A stretch of DNA of 64,000 nt, from contig CP030759.1 of assembly GCA_003290465.1 (NCBI GenBank), forward strand, positions 1,141,144-1,205,143, read 5' to 3'. Numbering within the stretch: the first letter of the stretch is position 1; every line of letters starts with the position of its first letter. Both the position numbers and the translations under genes were made by a program. The notes under the pieces were generated by a model. That model worked only from the letters and a program-made list of their open reading frames with translations. It was not told the DNA's origin and made no database searches. Below are positions 27,305 through 38,100 of this stretch, in pieces. The stretch is from Candidatus Sumerlaea chitinivorans (GTDB lineage: Bacteria > Sumerlaeota > Sumerlaeia > Sumerlaeales > Sumerlaeaceae).

Positions 27305-28423
27305 ATGAACGCATCAATGCCAACACTACGGATTAAGTCTGGGCGATGCAGCGCGTTATTTGCATACGACGTGGGGATGCTTATAGACCTCGATGCTGCG
27401 GAAGCACGCATTACTGAGGTCGCACAACGCGGAGGTCTGAAACACAAACGGCGCGCACCGATCTATTTTGAGTATCGGCCACTCCCCCTTCGTATCACGC
27501 GACGCGTTCCGAACTTCGCCATTGCCGGCTTTCGCAGCGAAGCCACAATTGAGGTGACCCTGTTTGACTTTGGCGCGGCCCAGCTAAGCTACACCATCCC
27601 AATTTCGGGCGATCTCGAAGCGCTTCACGCCTTGAGCATGGCCTTGTACGATAATGTGCTCTTACTAAGCGATTCGAAGCAACAACTGGAACAAATTCTC
27701 GCGATGGTTGCACCAGCAGTAACGCGTCCTCGCATCTCAGACTTTGTCGAGGATTACTTCATATACGAGCTCCAGTTAGAAGATCCCCAGCCGCCGCTCG
27801 ACGAGGTGGTGCAGACGCATGCGCACAAACTCGCCCAAATCCTGCGTGCGGAAGAATCTCCCCTGTCCGCCCAAGAAGTCGCCGACGCTCTCAGTGTGCG
27901 TATGAGCTTCACGCCTTCGGATTTGGCTCTAATTGACTGGGGGGCAGCGATCGTTTTTGATCAGGACGCTGAGGACGTGCGCACAGTTCTGGAATTCGCG
28001 AATGTAGAGCTCCTTGAAATGCGTCACATGGACCAAGAATTGGACGACGCCTTGGAGCAAGCCTATACGATGCTTTCGGGGCCTGCGTTACCGTGGTGGC
28101 AACGCCTCTTCCATCCGCATTCCGCGATGGAAAAAATAGCTCAGCTTCAGGTGGATAATGCGCTGCTCTTCGAGAGTGTCAACAATGCACTCAAGCTGCT
28201 CGGTGACCAGTACATGGCACGCGTCTATACGAATGCCGCAAAGCGTTTCCATTTAGCGGATTGGGATGCCAGCATTCTCCGGAAGCTAAGTACGCTGGAG
28301 AGCATTTATGAAAAGATCACGGAGCGAGTTGCTTCTCAGCGCATGGAACTTCTTGAATGGATTATCATTGTTCTCATCGCGCTTTCGATCGTGGTCACTC
28401 TGCCGGGGATTGCTGGCAAATAG
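27305..28423 (+). CDS. RMD1/DUF155-family protein with C-terminal membrane anchor
   Basis: A 372-residue protein resembling the RMD1/YagE (DUF155) family: a soluble body with FDFGAAQLSYTIPISGDLEALHALS, an acidic middle, then WDASILRKLSTLESIYEKITERVASQ leading into a C-terminal helix MELLEWIIIVLIALSIVV. The tail MELLEWIII is the family's hallmark. Yeast relatives act in mitochondrial translation and meiosis; the bacterial role is unknown. The ATG at 27305 has GAGG nearby and AGGAG farther upstream; a GTG at 27275 is the alternative. Convergent with the YyaL-like gene, 7 bases apart. Confidence 0.8.
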   Translation: MNASMPTLRIKSGRCSALFAYDVGMLIDLDAAEARITEVAQRGGLKHKRRAPIYFEYRPLPLRITRRVPNFAIAGFRSEATIEVTLFDFGAAQLSYTIPISGDLEALHALSMALYDNVLLLSDSKQQLEQILAMVAPAVTRPRISDFVEDYFIYELQLEDPQPPLDEVVQTHAHKLAQILRAEESPLSAQEVADALSVRMSFTPSDLALIDWGAAIVFDQDAEDVRTVLEFANVELLEMRHMDQELDDALEQAYTMLSGPALPWWQRLFHPHSAMEKIAQLQVDNALLFESVNNALKLLGDQYMARVYTNAAKRFHLADWDASILRKLSTLESIYEKITERVASQRMELLEWIIIVLIALSIVVTLPGIAGK

Positions 28424-28430
28424 TCCCTGC

Positions 28431-30506
28431 TCATGAAATTGACCGGAGGAGCTGCTCTAACTCGCGGGGCGATGCTGCTGGGGGCTGACACGCACGATCC
28501 ACGCAGACATACGCATGTGCTTCGCCAGCAGATGGGCGATAGTCTCGAGCAAGAGCTGGAACATCGCTCGCTCCGTCATTGAAAGCCACAACACGTGACG
28601 GATGGAATACGCGGGAGATCGTCCAAAGCATCGCTTCGCTCTCGGGGCTTCCCGTGCCTCCCGTCACAACGACCGAAACGTTTGCGCCACACAAAAAACG
28701 GTACGCTTTGAGCATGCTTGCATAAGCCGTAGGAGCTTGGCTGGCTCGAGCGCCAACCGTATCAAGCACCGCCTCGGCCATTTCCCGTAGCGGCATTTCG
28801 CCAGTAAGTTCTGCCAACCGGAGTAGGTTCATAACGGCCACGGAGTTGGGTGAAGGGAGTGCCCCGTCATGAAACTCCTTGAGCCGAAACGGGAGCTGCG
28901 CGTCTGTTGCTTCTGAAAAATAGTACCCGTCACCGGCCCAAAATCGGTCCTTAGCCGCAGCCATCAATTTGTATGCTGCGTTGAAGTAGCGGGCCTCACC
29001 GGAAACTTCGTATAGATCCAGTAGCCCTGCAGCAAGGTAGGTATAGTCATCGAGCATGCCCGGTATCTTGGCTACGCCATCGCAGTACACGCGCAAGAGT
29101 CGGTGCGGTGGTTCCCACAGTCGCTCGAGAATAAATTCCGCAGCTTCACGGGCCGCCTGCACGAATCGGGACTCGCCAAGCACAGCGCCCCCCTTGGCCA
29201 ACGCGCTTATGGTAAGACCATTCCACGACGTCAGGCATTTGCTATCAAGTGCAGGCGGGATCTTTTGTTCGCGTGCTGCAAACAACCGTTCTCGAATCGA
29301 AGCAAGCTTATCTTTCCAAGCTTGCAGTTCCATGTTGTGGACTTCCGCAAATTGCTCGTCTGGGATTAGGACCCGCAAAACACTCTTGCCGTCCTCCCAA
29401 TTGCCCTCAGGCGTAACGTCAAAGTACTCACAAGCCAACTCGCCATCTGACCGGCCGAGCACCTGCAGGATTTCGGAACGAGACCAGACGTAATATTTCC
29501 CCTCGACTCCTTCGCTGTCCGCATCGAGCGCGGAATAAAACATTCCCGATGGATCGCGCATCGAGCGGAGCAACCAATCCAGAGTCTCCCGCGCAACGCG
29601 GGCGTATGGCGGCTCACTCGTCTGTAAAAACATGTCGAGATAGACCGGCACAAGTAAGGCCTGATTATAGAGCATCTTCTCAAAATGTGGAACGTGCCAT
29701 TCGTCATCAACGCTATAACGAGCAAAACCTCCCGCGAGATGGTCATAAATTCCCCCATGGGCCATACCGTCTAATGTGGCTCGTATCATCCCGAGCACTT
29801 TGGCGTCGCGCGAATCATGATAGATGATCTGCAAAAGCGCGAGGAGTTGGTCCGGCGGGAATTTTGGAGCAGATCCAAAACCACCGTAGCGAGGATCAAA
29901 CTCTCGCAGTGCATGTGTGACCACCTTGGTAAACACATCAGGTTGGATGGGGCCCGCTGGCGCATCCGCCAATAAGCGCCGGAGTTCGCGGGTCATCGTA
30001 TCCGCTTGAGTAAGGATGGCATCGCGATTCTCCCGCCATAGAGATGCAATGCGGCTGAGTAACGTGGGAAAGCCCGGGCGCCCGTAGCGATCTTCAGGCG
30101 GGAAATAGGTCCCTGCAAAAAAGGGTTGAAGTGACGGCGTGACGAAAACGTTTAGCGGCCAGCCTCCCTGGCCGTTGAGCGCAACACAAACGTTCATGTA
30201 AACTGCATCTACGTCTGGGCGTTCTTCACGATCCACCTTCACCGGAACGACCGTCTCGTTGATGAGCTGAGCAATCGCCTCATTGTCGAAGCACTCACGC
30301 TCCATCACGTGACACCAGTGACAGGAGCTATAGCCGATTGAAATGAGGAGCGGCTTATCCTCGCGCTTCGCTTTCTCGAAGGCCTCCTCGCCCCATGGAT
30401 ACCAATCCACTGGATTATATTGATGCTGACGCAAGTAGGGCGACGTCTCCTTCGAAAGACGATTCGGCTGGCGGGGCTTGCCAGCGTGATGGGGCTCGTA
30501 GCTCAT
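28431..30506 (-). CDS. YyaL-like thioredoxin-domain protein (DUF255)
   Basis: A 691-residue protein of the YyaL/spermatogenesis-associated protein 20 family. The N-terminal thioredoxin-like domain (about 1-165) has [17 protein letters not shown] and the CxxC site [14 protein letters not shown]. The rest is an (alpha/alpha)6 barrel like N-acylglucosamine 2-epimerases, with [32 protein letters not shown] split over several motifs and [16 protein letters not shown]. The biochemical function is unsettled. An AT-rich 91-base gap follows on its promoter side. Confidence 0.92.
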   Translation of the reverse strand: MSYEPHHAGKPRQPNRLSKETSPYLRQHQYNPVDWYPWGEEAFEKAKREDKPLLISIGYSSCHWCHVMERECFDNEAIAQLINETVVPVKVDREERPDVDAVYMNVCVALNGQGGWPLNVFVTPSLQPFFAGTYFPPEDRYGRPGFPTLLSRIASLWRENRDAILTQADTMTRELRRLLADAPAGPIQPDVFTKVVTHALREFDPRYGGFGSAPKFPPDQLLALLQIIYHDSRDAKVLGMIRATLDGMAHGGIYDHLAGGFARYSVDDEWHVPHFEKMLYNQALLVPVYLDMFLQTSEPPYARVARETLDWLLRSMRDPSGMFYSALDADSEGVEGKYYVWSRSEILQVLGRSDGELACEYFDVTPEGNWEDGKSVLRVLIPDEQFAEVHNMELQAWKDKLASIRERLFAAREQKIPPALDSKCLTSWNGLTISALAKGGAVLGESRFVQAAREAAEFILERLWEPPHRLLRVYCDGVAKIPGMLDDYTYLAAGLLDLYEVSGEARYFNAAYKLMAAAKDRFWAGDGYYFSEATDAQLPFRLKEFHDGALPSPNSVAVMNLLRLAELTGEMPLREMAEAVLDTVGARASQAPTAYASMLKAYRFLCGANVSVVVTGGTGSPESEAMLWTISRVFHPSRVVAFNDGASDVPALARDYRPSAGEAHAYVCVDRACQPPAASPRELEQLLRSIS

Positions 30507-30597
30507 GAGTCAATACTTTCTCTGTTTATTCTCAGTTAGAAATTAGTACTTATTAAGCCCTTTATCATGCATATACCTTTCGCTTCTCACTTATTTC

Positions 30598-31358
30598 TCA
30601 CGCTTGCTGCAGACGTCTGCTCATGAGGTTCATCTCAATTAGAAATGGCTTGTCGTGCAGAATCTCGGTGATATTGCCGCATCTCTTGAGCTGATGGTCC
30701 CGCGAAAGCACCGCACATGTTTCACCCAGTATTCTTGCGCTGTGAAGATCATGCGTAGCAGAAATGACCGTCCCGCCATCGCGTTTACGGAACTCTTCCA
30801 ACCAATCGAAGAGATCATCACAAGTCTCGGCATCCAAGTTGGCGGTGGGTTCGTCGAGAAGCAAGATCCTCGGCCTGAGCGCAAGCACGGATGCAAAAGC
30901 GACTTTACGTTTCTCACCCCCGCTCAGGGCGAAGGGGGCAAGTCCGCAAAGGCCTCCAAGCCAAACATCGCGAGCAATTCATCAGTAACTTGAAGTGCTT
31001 GTTTTGCGCCGAAAATCTGGAGTGGTCCAAAGGCAATTTCTTCCCGGACGGTGGGACAAAAAAGCTGGGCATCGGTATTTTGAAACAAGATGCCGACCTC
31101 GGTTCGGAAGCGCCGGCGAAAATTCTCGTCGCGTTGTAGACGCTCCTCACTCAGTACCTCACCATGAAAAAGGACCTCACCTTTCGCAGGGAAATAGAGT
31201 CCGGCAAGAATGTGAAGGAGTGAGCTTTTGCCACTTCCGTTTGCCCCAAGAAGTACCAGCCCTGTGCCTTCGGGAATCGAGAGAGTAACGCGATCCAGCG
31301 CACAGCGGCCGTCTGGATAAACAAAACTAACATCACGAAGAGTGTAAACGTCTGTCAT
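30598..31358 (-). pseudogene. cbiO: cobalt/nickel ECF transporter ATPase CbiO, frameshifted
   Basis: Energy-coupling ATPase for the CbiMQ importer. The first frame (31358-30924, 144 residues) has Walker A GANGSGKSS and the Q-loop FQNTDAQLF, then stops after DLPPSP. The other frame continues with LSGGEKRKVAFASVLALRP, Walker B ILLLDEPTANLD and SATHDLHSA to a stop at 30598. Adding one base to the run of five G at 30934-30938 (C on the coding strand) restores DLPPF-ALSGGEK and a complete 253-residue protein. This may be a sequencing error in a homopolymer, a recent mutation or recoding. The first ATG overlaps the cbiQ stop (TAATG). Confidence 0.85.
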
Positions 31359-32158
31359 TACAGATAGCCTAAGAATCCAAGCATGATCGCGCCAACAATT
31401 GCGACTACATCACGCGCTCCAACCGGTTGGCTTTTTGGAAGAATGCCGTAGGAACCGTTGAAACCACGAGCAAGCATGGCCCGATGTGTCGCCTCTGCTG
31501 CGTGGACACAATTCTGTAGGAGGACACTTCCTTGGACCCCGAGGATCGCGTACGCGCGTCGGATGCCAGTTGGGGAGATTGTGCGCGCACGCAGTGATGA
31601 CGCCATAGAGTGGGCTTCTCTGCCAATCACGTGGAGGTAGCTCCACATAGTTGAGAAGAGGCTAACAACCGAGGCGGGGACACGAAGCTGAAGGAGTCCA
31701 CGAAGAATCTCTGGCACACCCATAGTCGCAATCAGGAGCTGCACAAGGCTAATCGCGCAAAGAGCTCGCGTTGAAATGATGAGAAAGCTTTGAATGCCGT
31801 GAACAGAAAATATACCCCATGAGTCGAGCGGAGTCCCGCCGGCGATCGCTACGAATATGGCTGGAAGCGAGAGCGGAACAACAAATACCAGAACGAGAAC
31901 AAGATTTCGCTGAATCAGTTCTTTGAGGGGGATTCTAAGCAGGTAGGCGCATGTCAATAAAACGGCATAGATGCCGATGAGATACTCCAATCTTCTCGCG
32001 ATCAGGACGCCGAACAAAATGAGAGCACACACAATTAATGCGGTAGCTGACGTCCACGGGAGCGGTCGTATTTGCCTCAAACGGGCGCTCTGGCTGGCTC
32101 GATGATGGAGCAACCAGAAGCGTTCAAAATGACGAATTGTGTGGTTTATATATTTCAC
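31358..32158 (-). CDS. cbiQ: cobalt/nickel ECF transporter membrane component CbiQ
   Basis: T-component linking the ATPase to the substrate-binding CbiM. A 266-residue membrane protein with about five helices. The two cytosolic coupling helices carry ASSLRARTI and MLARGFNG, corresponding to the family's Ala-Arg-Gly motifs (the first degenerate). The start is the GTG at 32158, without an evident ribosome site. It is 84 bases after cbiM and overlaps cbiO by one base. Confidence 0.85.
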   Translation of the reverse strand: MKYINHTIRHFERFWLLHHRASQSARLRQIRPLPWTSATALIVCALILFGVLIARRLEYLIGIYAVLLTCAYLLRIPLKELIQRNLVLVLVFVVPLSLPAIFVAIAGGTPLDSWGIFSVHGIQSFLIISTRALCAISLVQLLIATMGVPEILRGLLQLRVPASVVSLFSTMWSYLHVIGREAHSMASSLRARTISPTGIRRAYAILGVQGSVLLQNCVHAAEATHRAMLARGFNGSYGILPKSQPVGARDVVAIVGAIMLGFLGYL

Positions 32159-32242
32159 CGAGGAAACAGAACCAGTCCTGTTTCAAGAATACATAAAGTG
32201 CATTTCGAGACCACCGTGCCTAACCCTTGCGACGGAAGCACG

Positions 32243-33301
32243 CTACGCGGCTTGATCGCTTTGCGTCTGTTCCGTGCTTTGCTTTTCCTGACGTTTTCCG
32301 AGACCCCAGAAGATTGCAGTGATCGCCAAAAGCCCAAGAAGGCCCGCTACAATGTACTGAACGGATTCACTAAGAGCCGAATCTGTTTCACGGAAAGCGT
32401 AATCAGGAATCGGAGCCTTCCAGAGCTCCGCCCATTTGATCATGCCGCTTGGGGGCGCTGGAAGACTTGCTAATCGAGCGACCTCCTCGGGTGACCACTC
32501 ACCCCACGCCTCGCCTGCGCCAGCAACCTCAGGTAACCAAAGCCCGACCGGAGCAAGGAGAACGAGTGCAAGCGTCGCAATCCAAAACCCTCGACGGCGC
32601 CAGAACGGAACCGGCGCACTCGGCAGCTGGTGGATCACATGAACCCGGAAGCCCGACCGCACCAATGCTTGAAGAGCAAAAGCGGTGACAGCTCCTTCGA
32701 GGACACCAACCAACAAGTGACTCAGCCCCATCGCCGGAACAGAAACAGACAGCGGGAAGGGACAATAGAGTGGCGTCCCATCAGCAGCGCGTTCGAGGGC
32801 TGGTTGTAAGCCAAATTGAAAAGCTGTGGCCAATGCCGCGGCGAGTATTCCGAAATAGCCGGCCGCGAATGCTGCTGCCCATGAGCGTTTTGTCCAACCG
32901 CAGCCATTTCGCGGAGCGATCAAGCGCCATACGACAAGTGCGACAAGCGGCTGAATAACTGCCATGTTGAGGCAATTCGCGCCGATCGCTGTAATTCCCC
33001 CGTCGCCAAAAATCAAAGCTTGCACAATGAGGGCGCACGATATGGCAATGACAGCTGGCCAGAAACCCAGCGCCAAAGCTACCAAAGAGGCGCCAGTGAC
33101 GTGCCCACTCGTCCCGCCCGGGATCGGAACATTGAACATCATCACTAGGAACACAAATGCGGCTGCAACGGAAAGATAAGGAACCTCCAAGGAGCCAAGT
33201 CGATCGCGCAGACGTCGCCACGCAACAATCCAGAACGGTGAGACCGCAGCAAAACAAGCCACGCAGGTTGTTGGTCCTAAGTATCCATCAGGAATGTGCA
33301 T
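32243..33301 (-). CDS. cbiM: CbiM/NikM metal-binding component fused to a CbiN/NikN-like tail
   Basis: Substrate-binding membrane subunit of a cobalt or nickel ECF importer. The N-terminus MHIPDGYLGP supplies the metal-coordinating Met1/His2 site, and GGTSGHVTGASLVALALG carries the internal histidine. From about residue 235 a second part follows: a hydrophobic helix, a periplasmic stretch, and a last helix near 325. This matches the separate CbiN/NikN subunit, so M and N are fused (352 residues). Metal specificity cannot be read. I see no cobalamin riboswitch in the 95-base upstream gap. Confidence 0.88.
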   Translation of the reverse strand: MHIPDGYLGPTTCVACFAAVSPFWIVAWRRLRDRLGSLEVPYLSVAAAFVFLVMMFNVPIPGGTSGHVTGASLVALALGFWPAVIAISCALIVQALIFGDGGITAIGANCLNMAVIQPLVALVVWRLIAPRNGCGWTKRSWAAAFAAGYFGILAAALATAFQFGLQPALERAADGTPLYCPFPLSVSVPAMGLSHLLVGVLEGAVTAFALQALVRSGFRVHVIHQLPSAPVPFWRRRGFWIATLALVLLAPVGLWLPEVAGAGEAWGEWSPEEVARLASLPAPPSGMIKWAELWKAPIPDYAFRETDSALSESVQYIVAGLLGLLAITAIFWGLGKRQEKQSTEQTQSDQAA

Positions 33302-33396
33302 ACTCTACATCCGTTGAATAACCATCATGTTGGTGATACGGAGCTAAAGTTTGCGACTCCGTGACAAGGTTCACTATTCACACGATCATTGAAAAT

Positions 33397-34449
33397 TTAT
33401 GACAAAAAGTGTTGAAAGGTTTTATCCCGGACTTCGAGGGATTGTCCGGCTTCGCCGATGAGGCGAACCGCAGGCGGGGGCTCTTTGATTTGTCCAATCT
33501 TGGTGATACTTACTGGCTTAGCGAGATCTTTGATACACGCATGGATCTCCTCGTCATCGGCTGTGCATGCAAATAGAAGTTCGTATTCTTCGCCACTGAA
33601 TAGAGCGTATTCTAATGGATCTCGACCTAACGTAGTGCAAAACTTCCGGACCTCTTTCGCGATGGGGATTGCATCCGCCCAAACTTCGATACTCACCCCA
33701 CTACACTTCGACAGAATCCCCAGCTCATTCCAAAGCGAGTCGCTGATATCGATCATCGCTAAATCGGCAAAGCGCACCGCGAGCGCTTGGCCAAGTGCAA
33801 CGTGTGCAGTTGGATTGAGTTGCCTCTGAATAAGCCGCTCAGCCAATGAGGAAGGAATTTGCCCAGACAAATTCTTGTCCAGCAACAGCTCTAAACCTGC
33901 GCGTGAGGCGCCAAGGTGGCCCGACACGTAGAGCCATTGACCGGGGCGGCAATTCGATCTGAGCGCATTGCGAAAGCACGCTTGACGCTCGCCGAGCAGA
34001 GCGATCGAGATGATCACCACCGGGCTCGCAACGGTGTCCCCTCCCACCAAGCTAAAACCATGCTCCCCTGCTATTTCGGCCATGCCGGTGTAAAGCTCAA
34101 GAACCGCTCCTACATGAAGCTCGCGAGGGAGGCCAAGACTTATTAGGGCGTATCGAGGGTTTCCTGCCATCGCAGCGACGTCACTCACATTGGAGGTCAT
34201 GGCTTTTCTGCCAATCAGTCTCCACGGCGCACTTGAGCGGTCGGGAAAGTGCACGCCCTCGACCAACATATCACAGGTAAGCACCGCAAACGCGTTATTG
34301 TTGGAACCGCATGTCACGACAGCCGCATCGTCTCCCGGCCCGACTATCACATTTTGAGAGAGCGTCCTTACCAGATAAGGCTCTATCAAAGCGATGAGCT
34401 CGAGTTCCCCGACATCCGCAATTGTGCGTTCGTACTCGCTCCCTGCCAT
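33397..34449 (-). CDS. thiL: thiamine-monophosphate kinase
   Basis: Makes thiamine diphosphate from thiamine monophosphate with ATP. The ATP-site region VGPGDDAAVV, then TCDMLVEGVHF and ALISLGLPRELHV, follow ThiL closely, as do GGDTVAS and the later MIDISDSLWNELG. The ATG at 34449 gives about 350 residues; an extension to 34494 lacks the conserved opening GELELIALI near its start. It follows thiE by 67 bases on the same strand. Confidence 0.93.
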   Translation of the reverse strand: MAGSEYERTIADVGELELIALIEPYLVRTLSQNVIVGPGDDAAVVTCGSNNNAFAVLTCDMLVEGVHFPDRSSAPWRLIGRKAMTSNVSDVAAMAGNPRYALISLGLPRELHVGAVLELYTGMAEIAGEHGFSLVGGDTVASPVVIISIALLGERQACFRNALRSNCRPGQWLYVSGHLGASRAGLELLLDKNLSGQIPSSLAERLIQRQLNPTAHVALGQALAVRFADLAMIDISDSLWNELGILSKCSGVSIEVWADAIPIAKEVRKFCTTLGRDPLEYALFSGEEYELLFACTADDEEIHACIKDLAKPVSITKIGQIKEPPPAVRLIGEAGQSLEVRDKTFQHFLS

Positions 34450-34516
34450 TGTGTGAATTCCTGTGGTTAAGTGTTTTTCATTTAGCCGGCTCACTCATCT
34501 GCCAAGTATCCGCGAA

Positions 34517-35194
34517 TCAACGTGCGCCGGGTTGCTGCTCAAACAGTGCTTTTGCATTTTCAAACGTTTGGACGAGACTTTCCATCTTCTCTCGGAGATG
34601 CGCTGCTCGCATGAGTTCGCCAATCATTGCCACGTTGTCCGCTCCGGCAGCAACCAGTTCTGGGATGCATTGCTCAGTGATGCCGCCGATCGCGACAATT
34701 GGGAGCGCAACACGCTTTTTGACCTTGCGAACGAGTTCAACTCCGACGACTGGCCACGGATTCTCTTTCGTGCTGGTTGCGTATACTGGTCCGACACCGA
34801 TGTAATCCACAGGCAATTCCATCGCAGCGAGCGCTTGATCAAGGGTGTGTGTCGATAGCCCCACAATCTTGTCTCGCCCCACAAGTTGGCGTGCTTCATG
34901 AACTGCGCGGTCTTCTTGCCCCAGGTGGACGCCGTCGGCATCTACCTCCACGGCCACTTCGGGGTAATCATTTACAATAAAGGTAACTCCCGCAGCCCGC
35001 GTGAGCTGACGGAGTTCCCGCCCGATTTCGACCAATTCGCTGCGCGAGGCATGCTTGTCGCGAAGTTGGATCACACGCGCACCGCCCGCAATGACCTCCC
35101 GCGCAATCTCTAAGTGGGACTTTTTCGCCAAGTAGCGATCAAGAATGACGTAGATCCCCCAGCGGCACTTCTCTGCGTGGCGGTGAAGACTCAC
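34517..35194 (-). CDS. thiE: thiamine-phosphate synthase
   Basis: Joins HMP diphosphate and thiazole phosphate to thiamine phosphate. A TIM barrel of 225 residues with VIQLRDKHASRSEL (pyrophosphate-binding Arg/Lys), FIVNDYPEVAVEVDADGVHLGQED, VGLSTHTLDQA, DYIGVGPVYATSTKENP and PIVAIGGITEQ, all standard. The start is a GTG overlapping the mscK-like stop by 4 bases, with GGAG 7 bases upstream. Linked in one run with thiL. Confidence 0.95.
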   Translation of the reverse strand: MSLHRHAEKCRWGIYVILDRYLAKKSHLEIAREVIAGGARVIQLRDKHASRSELVEIGRELRQLTRAAGVTFIVNDYPEVAVEVDADGVHLGQEDRAVHEARQLVGRDKIVGLSTHTLDQALAAMELPVDYIGVGPVYATSTKENPWPVVGVELVRKVKKRVALPIVAIGGITEQCIPELVAAGADNVAMIGELMRAAHLREKMESLVQTFENAKALFEQQPGAR

Positions 35195-38100
35195 GATGCG
35201 TCTCCTCGTGTGTCATGATTCAGAAACCGCTCGGCGCTTGTTCCGAATTTCCCATGCGAATCGCGGAGGTTCACCACATAAGTGGGGAACGCCATCATGA
35301 TGCCAGCCTCCGCAAAAGCCCGCGCAATCGCGGCATTAAGCTCATTGATGGTCTGCAGGCGGTGCTCGAGGGCTGCAACGTGCACGAACAGCTTGAAACG
35401 CAAATCCCACGATCCAAACCCATCGAACAAAACGGCGGGGGCTGGATCACTAAGTACCAGAGGATGGTTCTTCGCCACCTGAAGAAGCACGTCCTGAACC
35501 CTCTCGGGTTCGGTTCCGTACTCTACCCCGACGACAAAAGTCAGGCGGGTAATTTTGTCGGAAAGAGTCCAGTTCACGACTTCTCCTGTGATGAGCTGTT
35601 TATTGGGAATCACGAGGTCTTTTCCATCAAAGTCGCGAATAGTTGTCGCGCGAGTACGAATTTGCATCACGGTGCCGGTCGTCTGGCCGATCGTGACGAG
35701 ATCGCCAACGCGTATCGGGCGTTCGAAAAGAAGAATCAGCCCCGAGACGAAATTTGCAAAAATCTCTTGGAGCCCGAACCCCAAACCCACTGTCACGGCC
35801 GCGGCAAGCCACTGAACGTTGTTCCAACTAACCCCAAGCTTTCGGGCAACAACGACGATACCGATAAGAAACAAGACATAACGCGCAAGCGCAGCAAATG
35901 CATAACGTACGCCGGAATCGACGCGCAGTCGTTGGAGTAAGACAAGCTCAATGACCGCAGGGATATTGCGCGAAGCAATAATCGTGAGGATTCCAATCAA
36001 GAGTGCGATCAGAAGATCAGCTGCCGTGACCGATTGCATCACCAGTGTCGTGACAGTCTGCTCCGATGATTTGTCTCCAGAAGGAACAGGTTGAGTTGCG
36101 TGTTGCCACAGCACGATGCGATCCAGAAACGACAAGGCGGGTGCGACATCGCGCCAGATTTCCCAGAGCCCCCATGCCACGATCACAATCGCACCAGCGA
36201 GGACAAGGCGGTGAACACGTTGACTTAAGGAGTGAACATCAACCCCTAAGTCCGGGCTATGGATAGAAGCTTCCGCGACTCCGGTTAGGTCGCTTGGCTC
36301 ATGATGGGGCGGTTTGCCACTGTTTCCCCGCTGCGTTAGCAACGCAACGAGTCGAGCACTAAATTGCCCAATTAGCCTCTCTCCCAAAGCCACTGCAAGA
36401 TACAGAGCAACGCATAACGCGAGGGACTCGGCAAAGCGTTTTGTAAGTTCCACAGCCGTGTACATGTAGCCCACTAACGCGAGAAGAGCTAAAACGATGG
36501 GGAGTGTGGCGCTACTCCACTGCCACAGCGTTTTGTACCTGCTAAGCCAGTGCGTTGGCTTCTCCTGCCACGAACCCGCAAGGGGGCCTGAGTGTGGATC
36601 GAAGACTTTCCAAAATACCCAACACAACACCAGTTGCAACACTGTGAAGATCAGGCGGTGAAGGGCATCCCATTTCACTCGGTCCGTGAGTTCACCGGTC
36701 AAGATGGCAAAGAAAATGATTCCTACGAAAAGATAGGTGTACCGCCGAAAGATTCTATGCCACGCAAGACATGTTTGTTCGGACCACCCCAAAAGCGACT
36801 GTGCGAGACACCCCGGTGCGGAGATTTCGGCAAACAACTGCATCGCGGCCAATACAATTGAGCTTTTCTCAAGGGCAACGGCAAAGACTGTGATGAATTC
36901 CGAATCTGTCGGAACAACTCGGAGTCGGCTTGCGATCAAATAAAGCACGGCTGGGCCAGCCAAAGCACTTCCTGCTGCTGCCAAGAACTGACGGAGCACC
37001 GACCTGTGGTCGCGCCTCTCGTCATGACTGCTCTGTTCTCCGATCGCTCTGCCATCTCGGTGGCGAATCCAGACAATCACAAACAAGAGGCAGACAAGTA
37101 AATAATACGCCGGCGCTTCGAACAAATCCCGTGCTGTCGCCGAAAAGAGAACTCCCCAGAACTGTGGATGAAAAAGATCGCGGATACCTTCCCCTGCGCG
37201 ACGGAAATCCGTCAGACCGATCGGTTTTGTGCTTCGAACCCAGAAAATTCGCTCTTCCAAAAATTCTGCGTATTCCCGGACCTGCTTATAAAGCTGCGTT
37301 TCTGCCGTTTGCAAATCTACGAGTTTTGAAAAAAGCGCGTTGAGGTCGCTCAAAAGGGCTGCCAGCATAGTCCGCCGCGTCTGAACGAGCTCGCGCACCG
37401 CTGTGTCAACTTCAGATGGAGAAAGCTTCAGGTCAGTGGCCAGAGCCTCGCGTAGCTTTTTTTCTGCTTGCGGGATTTCCAGCCGCTGCCCCTCCAGTTC
37501 CAGTAACTCGAGTTGTACTGAGGAGATATCAGCTTTGGTCTTTGCGATGGCACGCTCAATTTCACGGATGTCGGGAAGCTCATCGCGTTGGCGACGCATC
37601 AGTTGCCCAATTGCATCTGAGTTTCCAGCAGCCTCGAGACGTTTCTTCAGCGTCGCAAATTGCTCCCGTAGGCGCTCGCGCTGCGCGTTCGCCTGATCCA
37701 CAGCTTCACTGGATCGGGCAAGTTTCGCGGTTGAACCGTCTGGACCTGTTCGCCGCCGAGCCAGCCGTTCTGTCTCTTCCGCAAAAGCTTTAACAAGTGG
37801 GTGCGCATTGGCGGACTCAATTTTCTGCCTTTGAGCGAGGCGCACGGCCTCCTCTGCTTCCTGCTGCTTGCGCACTGCAAGCGCCTCGCGCAAGGCCTTG
37901 AGCCTTTGCTCTGCGCTCTCCAATTGCCGCTGAGCATGTTCGATCTGCAGGCTAAGCTGTTCCGCAGTTGCTTCATACATCTGCTGTTCGGCACTGAGGA
38001 CCTCCAGCTCCCGCTCTGCCGCGGCACGCACCAGCGCTCGCAGACTATTTGTAAATTCTGAGAGGTCGGGCTGAGATGGGGGGATTGGTGGAGTCAGTTT

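Noticed and set aside
33302..33396. Cobalamin riboswitch upstream of cbiM
   Set aside because: The gap is only 95 bases and lacks a B12-box-like sequence; too short for the element.
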